NCBI RefSeq assembly: GCF_954871325.1
Contig: NC_088775.1
Span: 48,771,561-48,835,560, forward strand
Direction of reading: 5' to 3'
From: Gordionus sp. m RMFG-2023
Lineage: Eukaryota; Nematomorpha; Gordioida; Chordodea; Parachordodidae
Length of the DNA stretch: 64,000 bases
Each line of letters begins with the position of its first letter. Positions within the stretch are counted from its first letter, which is position 1. The notes under the pieces were generated by a model. It made no database searches. It saw nothing but the letters and a program-made list of their open reading frames with translations, and was not told the origin of the DNA. Position numbers and translations under genes: made by a program. Positions 56,751 to 64,000 of the stretch are shown one piece after another.

Positions 56751-57946
56751 AGAGGTCTGCAAAGCCTGGTTTACTAAAAAAAATTCCAAATCCAGCTTGA
56801 CTAAAATTTTTCCGGCCCGACCAATTATAATTTTTTTTTAAATTTGCCTACCCGGTCCGTTAAAGTTCTAGGAAAAGTGCACCTCAACCAGTTAAATTTT
56901 TTTGCACGAATTTTCCAGCCATCCGATTTTTTATATCTATCTCTAATTTTACCAATGTATTAAGGCCCTTATATCGCTCCTCCATGCTATCATTCTGCTG
57001 TTTTAAAATCAATAGTATTTGAGCAGAAAATTTTTATAATCGACTGGACCAGGAAAAAATGATTAATGAGCCAGGTCGAGAATTAGAGCATAAAAAAATT
57101 TGGGCTGCACCAGGTTGTTGAACAATTTATACATAAAATATCAAGCAGGACGTAGCGAATTTCTAATTTTAGGTAAAAATTAAATAGGCTAACCTGGGCA
57201 TGCTAATATTTTGATTAATACTATTTAAAAATAAATTACAATATACATATTTATTTTATTTTAAGAAAAATTTTTTATGCATAAATTGCCCTGCCCATTA
57301 TCACAAAAATTTCCAATTTGGCCAGTTATCATTTTTTAAAAAATTTGCCATGGGCAGGAGAACCATTTATAAAAAAATGACTAATTTCAGCAATATTGTT
57401 CATGCTGTAATTGGTAGCATGGATATTTAAAATCAGGCCAGTTGAAACCCTAAGACCTTGTATCTCTATTATAAATAAAATATATTTTAAAAATTAAGGC
57501 ATAATAAATATCTTAAATTAATTTTATAAATTTGATTCAAAACAAAGTAATAAAATTTAATTCACTATTTAAAATAGTAATAAAATAAACTAACGTTAAA
57601 ATTTTTCCATCTGCAGTTAATCCGGCTATTGAGACACCCAAATTGTCATCAAGTTCAAAAATCTTTTTTTGATGTGAGGAAAGTTCAGATGTACTTCTCT
57701 AAATAAATTTTCAATTATAAGAATAGAATAAAATCATTGGCAAGGATAAAAATATTCAAAAATATATTAAAATCAAGCAGAATTTATATATTAATTAATA
57801 ATTATATCTGTAGGCCTGACACATTTTAAAAATCTAATATAAACTATATTATTATAAGGACTGTGTTTTTATAATATTATTTATTTTTTAAATCCGATCG
57901 GGTTGATATTTTCAAAATGTGTCATAGTTTTTGTTTTATTATATAT
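56751..57946. repeat. GGCC-rich foldback debris
   Basis: It starts TAGAGGTCTGCAAAGCC, like the CAGAG-family tips. GGCCCGACC, GGTCCG and CCAGGTCG blocks follow to about 57440 with T/A runs between. Several partial copies seem to overlap. A minus-strand scrap at about 57610-57720 is unassigned. Confidence 0.35.
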
Positions 57947-58190
57947 CAGAGCAGGGATACCAATTGCATGGCCAGGATTATTTTTAAAAAAAATTTCGGC
58001 CAGGTCTGGGTTATATATTTTCAGGCCCGGTCCGGATTTTTTAATATATTATATTTAATTTTAATAGTTAATAATGGGATTTAAAATATTTGGTTTTAAA
58101 ATATTCGACCAGGCCCAGGTATTTTTTAAAAAATTTTTAGGCCCACCCTGTCTGGATATATTTTAAAAAATTTATTAATATATTAAATTA
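57947..58190 (+). mobile_element. CAGAG-family fragment
   Basis: It starts CAGAGCAGGGATACCAATTG, then GCATGGCCAGG and TTCAGGCCCGG blocks with T/A runs, as in the complete copies. The right end is missing. Confidence 0.45.
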
Positions 58191-58766
58191 AATTTTCGCT
58201 TTTCGAAATGTTCTCTGAATCATAGTTCCCATTCCGATAGCGTTGCATACTTGTTCCTCAGTTCCTCCCCAGAATGTGTACAGAACATTCTGTATATTAT
58301 TTTAAACCGTTTGGTACATAGTAAAAAAAACTTATTAACAAATTATAAAAATATGATTAGAATTGACATTATGCCATAGGTCTAGAAAAGCCAAATATCT
58401 GGTACCCGCTAATATTTTTTGCTTGATGAGTAGGGAGAGCGAGAATGGTTGGGATAGTTTTCGTTCAAACCTAAATAAATTCAACAATATTAGACTAATC
58501 TAAAGTAAAACACTTCCTGAATCGCAAAAGTATAGGTTATTTTTTTTAAAAAAAAAATTCCAACTATGACATTCTTCAGGTAAGTTGGGACACACATATG
58601 AGATAGTTGGTACACTGATAAAATAGAGGTCTGTCTAAATAAATTTAAGAAAAAATTAAATCGGTATTGCAGTAAGACACGACTAAAACATTTGATTTTA
58701 TTGATAATATTATAAAAAAAATTTTCGCTAAATTTATGAAATCTAATTTGGTAAATATAAAATTTC

Positions 58767-59567
58767 CAGTTGTTAAGGAGCGGCGCTCCAAAATCAGGAG
58801 CGGAAACTATTCCTTTTAGGGTTGGAGTGGAGGAACGCCGCTCCATTGATCTTTTAAATTTAAGGTATAAATTAAATTATTTTTTAAATATTAATATATC
58901 TATTTATTTGTTAATTAAAATTCAATAAAAATGAAATATTATTTTATTTAAATTTATGCAATATTAAATGTTGAGCAGAGTTTTATATTGATGGTTTTTG
59001 ATCTAATCAGTTAAAATTTAAACATCAAGTTTTTCTTTCTTTTTATATTGAAAATTTCTTGGAAAATCTTGTATATCGTATTAATATAATATTCATTTTA
59101 TAGATGATATATGATAAAAAATAGTTTTGATATATGGATCCAGACATCACATAAGAAATCGCATTACCATTTCCATCATACAAAAAAAATTTTCTCTTCT
59201 GAAAGAGTTAGATCCTAATGATCCCAATGAAACGAATATTAGGGCTAAGATTCAAATTTAGAAAATTTATTACTAAAAACTAATAAAAGATTATAAATAT
59301 TTTGATATATCATTTAATATAAATTAAACTTTTTTGATAAAAAAAATGTGATTTTGTTTCGGGTACTTTCTTAAAAAAATGAAAATCTAAGAAAAGGCTA
59401 TGGAGTGGCACTCCAATACTTAGAGCTGGGGCTAGCTCCTATTAAAAATTTAGTAGGGGAGCAGGAGTTAGCTCCTTTTGAGAAGGTAAGAGCGAGAGCA
59501 GGAGCTAGCTCCTTTTGAGAGGTAAGAGCGAGAGCTAGCTACTTTTTAAAAGGAGTTAACAACTCTG
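58767..59567. mobile_element. Non-autonomous hAT with GGAGCG/AGCTCC repeats
   Basis: The left tip is CAGTTGTTAAGGAGCGG and the right tip, inverted, is CAGAGTTGTTAACTCC. Flanks AAAATTTC and AAAATTGT share six of eight bases. AGGAGC and GCTCC words are concentrated at both ends, and AGCTAGCTCC with GTAAGAGCGAGAGC is repeated in tandem at about 59470-59535. No coding sequence was recognised. Confidence 0.7.
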
Positions 59568-59819
59568 AAAATTGTTAAACATATTGAAAAATAAGTATTT
59601 CATTTATTGCACATAAAAAAAATTATCAAATTTGACAAAACTTCCGTTTGCTCGGTACCAATCTTCTTTTCATAATTATTTTATATTTTTTGTGACATAT
59701 AATGCAAATATTTATATTTATTTTTCAATATATATGGTGGATCTAAATTGCTTTTTTATCCATAGGTAACATAAGTTTTTTTGATATTTTGTTTTTTTTA
59801 TTATTGATTTTTGATATAG

Positions 59820-60470
59820 CATCTTTTTATAGGGTGAAGATGTAAATATTTCTGCTTCCTTCTTTTTTTGTGTTAGTTCAGGAAATGGATATATATTTCC
59901 AACATCAATTAAATTATCTTCTTTATATTGGCTTGTATCATTAAATCTTGAGAGATTGTAGAATCTTATGGCTCTAAGGCTAGTAAGGTGTTATTATCTA
60001 AATTTACAGGGATATATATTTCTAATAGTCTCAAAAAACTATAGGTAAATAATCATTTTCGTCAAATATATCAGAATAAAAAAGATATATACTCGCTGCC
60101 TCAAACGATTTATCAATGTTTTTAATCGTTAAGGAGTGGGATATATCTTTTGCTACTTTCATGAGGGGCAATATACCTTTTGCTACATTCGAATATCATA
60201 AATAGTAAAATTTATTTGGATTGCTTTGCATTCAGAAGCCTACGAAATTATAATATTTATTTAAAGGTCCAAAAATGCATCTGTCAAGTATGAGTTTGTG
60301 TGGAGGTAATGATAATAAAATGATGCAAGAATTTAAGCAAAAATCAATAGCACCAAGAGATTGGTGGGAAATATGGTTATCTAGAATTAATAACACTAAA
60401 CTTTCTGGAAACGGCCTAACATAACCAGCAAAATGTTTTAAATAATCTGCATCCATCACGCTTGGTATAG
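59820..60470 (-). pseudogene. pogo-like DDE_1 transposase fragment
   Basis: The minus strand reads YVRPFPESLVLLILDNHISH (about 60355-60425), where LDNH.SH carries the second catalytic Asp of the DDE_1 family. CIILLSLPPHKLILDRCIFG then PLNKYYN follows (about 60245-60330). Further left in another frame come AASIYLFYSDIFDENDYLPI (about 60045-60110). The N-terminal helix-turn-helix and first Asp are missing. It is the same family as 62640-63345, in opposite orientation. Confidence 0.75.
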
Positions 60471-61720
60471 TTTCAAGAAAAACGCGCTATTTGCAAAACT
60501 GAATAAATAGAATGAAAATTATTATAAAAAATCAATCTTATATAGTATTTTATAATAATGCCTCTGGCTGTAGCTTTGATAATTTAGTAATTATAGCATA
60601 AAATAAGTATAGGCTTGTATCACCTTTGGAAAATTTGATACTAAAATAATATGATTATGGTATAATTAACGAAAACAAATTATAGTCCTTAGGGAACTTT
60701 TTTTATGTGAAAATTATCTTCAAAAATTTAGTGTCAGTGGGGGAGACTGGTATGTTGAGTACAGGAGACGTTAGGTCACTCCAATTATAATTTGAGCTAT
60801 TATTTTATAAGACTGAAAATTTTAATCTAACAGATAATTCCGTCATACATGATTGGCTAAAAAAGATTTAAATAAATTAAAATTTAGGAAAGTTTAAACC
60901 CTATTTTTTAATATGAAATTATTAGAATCATAAAACATGAATTAATATGATTTTGAATATTTATAAAATTAGTGGGCTCGGCCATGGTTGGTCATAGTAT
61001 GGATGTGACATGTCATAGCGCATTTTACCATTTACTAGTCATCCGGAATTACAATAAAAAAGAAGAAGGAAAATTACATTACCTACAATGGGATATTCAC
61101 ATCATAAAGGCCCTAAGGAAGATAATATTATAAAAATTATGGACTAACCAAACAAAAGGTAAAAATTTTTATAATTACATTTATAAATTATTCTTAGAAT
61201 ATTTTGTTTGTTATTAATTATATTTTATATGTGATTAGTTATTATTCATATGTATAAGAATAAATAAATTTCATTGAGCCTATAAAGTACTGCAATATAA
61301 TTTTACCTTAATCATTGCATATAAAATATTCAAATAAATCTATAATTGATCTTATCCGTATATTCTTGAAAATTACAAATAGTCGGATCGTTATTATAAT
61401 TTTATATATCCACTTTTTACAACTTTTCAGGCATGAGTTTTTAAAAATCTACGTTATCTATTTTCAACAAATTCATAGGATTTTCTGTGATAATCAGATT
61501 TCTCACCATTTAAAATAATATCATTATTCACAATACTTAATTATTAATAATTATAATTTTCATTTCAGTTCATACTTAAAAATTATAATTTGCTTATAGA
61601 TATTCATTGTGATAAATGATAATCATACACCAATAAAATCATTATTATCTAAGGATTTTTATTGTGATAATCTTTCTTCATTTAAATTATTGTCATTATT
61701 TATAAACTAAATTTATAATA
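60471..61720. other. Unassigned DNA between two pogo-like remnants
   Basis: About 61255-61345 recurs at about 62458-62530 (GCAATATAATTTTACCTTAA), so this block is probably part of the pogo-like element or an upstream exon. No transposase motif was seen. Confidence 0.35.
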
Positions 61721-61941
61721 CAGTGTTGTGATGATTTAATGAAACATATTGACGATTAAATTCAAATCCATTCATATAAATTTATAATATTTGCAAAAAT
61801 ATAAAAATATAGACAAAGTATTATTGAAATTTCTTTTTTTATTCCTTTTGTTATTTTAATTATTTTTGCAAATATTATAAATTTATATGAATAGGTTTGA
61901 ATTTAAACGTCAATATGTTTCATTAAATCATCATAACACTG
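61721..61941. mobile_element. Palindromic mariner-like MITE
   Basis: The tips CAGTGTTGTGATGATTTAAT and its inverse extend about 95 bp on each side of a short loop. TA lies directly outside both ends (61719-61720 and 61942-61943). The element is 221 bp and the transcript would fold into one long hairpin. Tc1/mariner ancestry is inferred from the TA duplication and CAGTG start. Confidence 0.75.
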
Positions 61942-62194
61942 TAATATATTTCAAAAAAAAGATACTATTTACTTGTTAATAGAATTATTATTATTTATAT
62001 TAAATTTCTAAGTAATGGGCAGGCGTGAGAGAGTGAATCTTTAATACTTTTCGGTCGAAATAAGCAGAACAGACTTCAATTTATTAAAATAATAGTTTTA
62101 TTTCATAATATTGCACATTATATATGTTTAATTAAAAATACATTATAAAAATAAATAGAGCCAAACCAGCCATTAAAATAATTTTCAAACATTG

Positions 62195-62367
62195 TGGATG
62201 GGGGTTAAACAAAATTTATAAATAAATGGGCAGGTGAACAAATTTTTAAAAAAATAAAAAGTAAGCGGGAGGGTTAAAAAATAAAAGTATGCGGGAGGGT
62301 TAAAAAATAAGAAAACAACGAGTGGGTGTGTTTGTTGACTAAAACCTGCATATTGCAGGCCTCTAAT
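62195..62367. repeat. GCGGGAGGGTTAAAAAATAA tandem and hAT-like tip
   Basis: A unit of about 27 bases around GCGGGAGGGTTAAAAAATAA occurs twice (about 62264-62310). The stretch ends CTGCATATTGCAGGCCTCTA, whose inverse resembles the TAGAGG..TGCA tips seen at 56751. The left border is unclear. Confidence 0.4.
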
Positions 62368-62639
62368 TAAAACATAATATTATATTTTAGAATATAACAC
62401 AAACAGTATAATATAGTTAATAAAAAATTCTAAACAATTTTCTCGCATTTTTATTGAAATTATTAAGCCTACAAAGGACAGCAATATAATTTTACCTTAA
62501 TCATGCATATAAAAATATTAATAAATGCCTAGTATATTTATTTGATCTTATTAATAAATTATTTTAAAAATTATAAGTTAAAAAATTAAAATACTTTTGT
62601 TATACAACTTTAATTTATACATTATTACATTTTATTTAG

Positions 62640-63345
62640 GTTAAAGAATTGGAATTGGCCTATCAAGCAGCAATAAAATTAATAAAAATGTAGTAAATTT
62701 AAAATGGCGGGCGATGACTGGTTCTCTGGTTTTATGAAAAGAAATTCACAATTATCGATACGATTTCCTGAAGTTACAAGCTTAGCTAGGGCCTCTGGTT
62801 TTAATAAATCTAGTGAGATTTATTTTTAGCCCCTACAAACATATTGATAAATGTATAGAACCATCAGCAATATACAATATGGGTGAAAGTGGTTAACAAC
62901 TATCCAAAGTTTCAGTAAAATAATAGCTAAGAAAGATCAATATCTATGACATCTGCCGAAAGAGAAATCCTAGTAGCCATAGTTCTCACTATTAATGTGA
63001 AAATAAATCTAGTTGGATGCAGGAAATGGAATTTATTGAATAATTAAAACATTTTGCTGATAATGTGAGGCAGTTACCAGAAAGGCCAGTGTTACTATAA
63101 ATTTTTGCTTAAATTCTGTATTTTACTATCATTACCTCCACACACAACTTATAAAATGCAACCTCTTGATAGGTGCATTTTTAGACGTTTAAAAAATATT
63201 ATAATTACGTAGGCTTCTGGATGCGAAGCAATTCAAATAAATTATTTACTATTCATGACATTTCAAAAGTGACATTATGATTTTAAGTTAAATAAATCCT
63301 TTTAATTCTGATATATTTGACGAAAATAATTATTTATCTATAGTT
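62640..63345 (+). pseudogene. pogo-like DDE_1 transposase, decayed
   Basis: [20 protein letters not shown] then [15 protein letters not shown] (about 62712-62815) matches the CENP-B-type HTH end (W..GF..R....S.R.PE.TS..RA..FN). In other frames come SLPPHTTYKMQPLDRCIF (about 63130-63185) and NPFNSDIFDENNYLSI (about 63295-63345). The first half of the DDE region around 62900-63090 is degraded. The hAT tip at 63350 interrupts or ends it. Confidence 0.75.
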
Positions 63346-63349
63346 AGAT

Positions 63350-63572
63350 CTGTGCGCCGGCTGGCCACTAGTCGGCCGCCGACTTTTTTGGTTACGCCGA
63401 AAACGCCGCCGTTTATAAAAATCACGCCGGCGTAAAAAAATTTTTAAAAAATTTAAAAAAATTATTCTAATAATTGGACAACATCACTGTTGTAATTTTT
63501 TAATGTCAAACAGGATTTTGATGAATTCTTATTTTCTATATATTTCAAAATCATAATTATATTGACGTCATT
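63350..63572 (+). mobile_element. Left end of a BED hAT, same family as 18004
   Basis: It starts TAGATCTGTGCGCCGGC with further GCCGGCG and CGCCG words. From about 63463 it runs collinear with 18055-18170, for example ATTCTAATAATTGG and ATTATATTGACGTCATT. It is cut at 63573 by the next element. Confidence 0.65.
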
Positions 63573-64000
63573 GGGCCATTCCACGTCAAATCAATCACGA
63601 TTCGGCCGACCCCTTTTAAAATTGTTAAAAATTTCTGGAATTATTTAGATAGGTAAAAGAGTGAGAAAGCCGTTTATTTTAGTTCGCTAGCACACCTGGT
63701 TCTCGAGATATAGGGGCTCAAAGGTACAAAAAAAACCACTTTGAAATCTGTAAAATTTTTAAAATGCTTATATCTCAAAAACTATTTATAGTAAAAAATA
63801 TTATAATATATCATTTTGTAGGTAAAGAAATTCTCTAATGGGCTAACAAAGAATAATAAATATTTGCTCCATTATAGGCTTTTAACATCTGGTTTGCCTA
63901 GCTTTCTTTACATGTATTTTTAAGGAAAATAGTGAGTTTGTTTTCGAATTTTTTTTATTGTTTTTTATTTAGACACCTTTGCTAAATATATATACAATAT
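63573..64000 (+). mobile_element. GGGCCATTCC-family piece, copy D, runs off the window
   Basis: The tip GGGCCATTCCACGTCAAAT is followed by the TTCGGCCGACCCC block. It is collinear with copies A and B (AGCACACCTGGTTCT, AAATTCTCTAATGGGC). It inserted into the hAT end at GACGTCATT, and the sequence at about 18170 shows the empty site. Confidence 0.7.

Noticed and set aside
58490-58846. 118-codon minus-strand open frame
   Set aside because: Its start lies inside the terminal repeat of the hAT at 58767 and it crosses the element border, so it is a chance frame.
1-64000. CRISPR arrays, bacterial operons, rRNA, LTR retrotransposons
   Set aside because: There are no regularly spaced direct repeats, no ribosome-binding pattern and no rRNA cores. 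I found no paired LTRs or gag/pol blocks. Introns and the transposon mix mark the DNA as animal nuclear.

Overview
This window looks like nuclear DNA of an invertebrate animal. By eye it is well over two-thirds A+T. It holds no operons, rRNA or CRISPR, and I found no host gene I could name. It is a graveyard of eukaryotic transposons. The few readable introns are about 40-55 bases long with GT..AG borders. The mix of elements (ZMYM1-type hAT, BED-type hAT, piggyBac, PIF/Harbinger with a MADF protein, MULE, pogo-like, non-LTR LINEs, a tRNA-derived SINE) suits an AT-rich arthropod such as a hemipteran, or another AT-rich invertebrate. The species cannot be fixed from this sequence.

Layout. 1-8000: an unclassified dispersed repeat is split by small hAT-type elements, and a ZMYM1-type hAT (3883-7912, 8-bp target duplication) carries inside it a piggyBac (4917-7108) and a small element (7119-7485). 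8135-11957: a DNA transposon with about 820-bp terminal inverted repeats, a 4-bp duplication AGCA and a decayed gene of a poorly characterised family; this is the main candidate for something undescribed. 12000-25000: a second piggyBac, a BED hAT split by a LINE, a tandem repeat, another BED hAT, a third piggyBac inside the dispersed repeat, a LINE fragment and a hAT rich in ATCTAGAT palindromes. 25880-28640: a minus-strand LINE with an N-terminal zinc-finger motif, a YLDD reverse transcriptase and a C-terminal nuclease-like motif. 29264-35270: a 0.9-kb piece of the GGGCCATTCC family, a hAT, a piggyBac fragment and unassigned DNA.

35278-46884 is the structural highlight. Two copies of CCTACCCT flank a CAGTGG-ended ZMYM1-type hAT inflated to 11.6 kb by a LINE fragment, a SINE, an inverted-repeat element, a Harbinger deletion derivative, a nearly complete two-gene Harbinger, another hAT and a GGGCCATTCC piece. 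47150-64000 holds more of the dispersed repeat, an RTE-like LINE end, a MULE, a hAT with GTAGCG-rich ends, a second SINE copy, an element with about 150-bp inverted ends, two pogo-like remnants in opposite orientation, a mariner-like palindrome and the start of another GGGCCATTCC copy.

The only genes that work together are the convergent Harbinger pair. The plus-strand MADF protein reads open through five exons. The minus-strand DDE transposase keeps its catalytic residues and appears broken once. All other coding traces are decayed. Family calls come from motifs recognised by eye and no database was searched.
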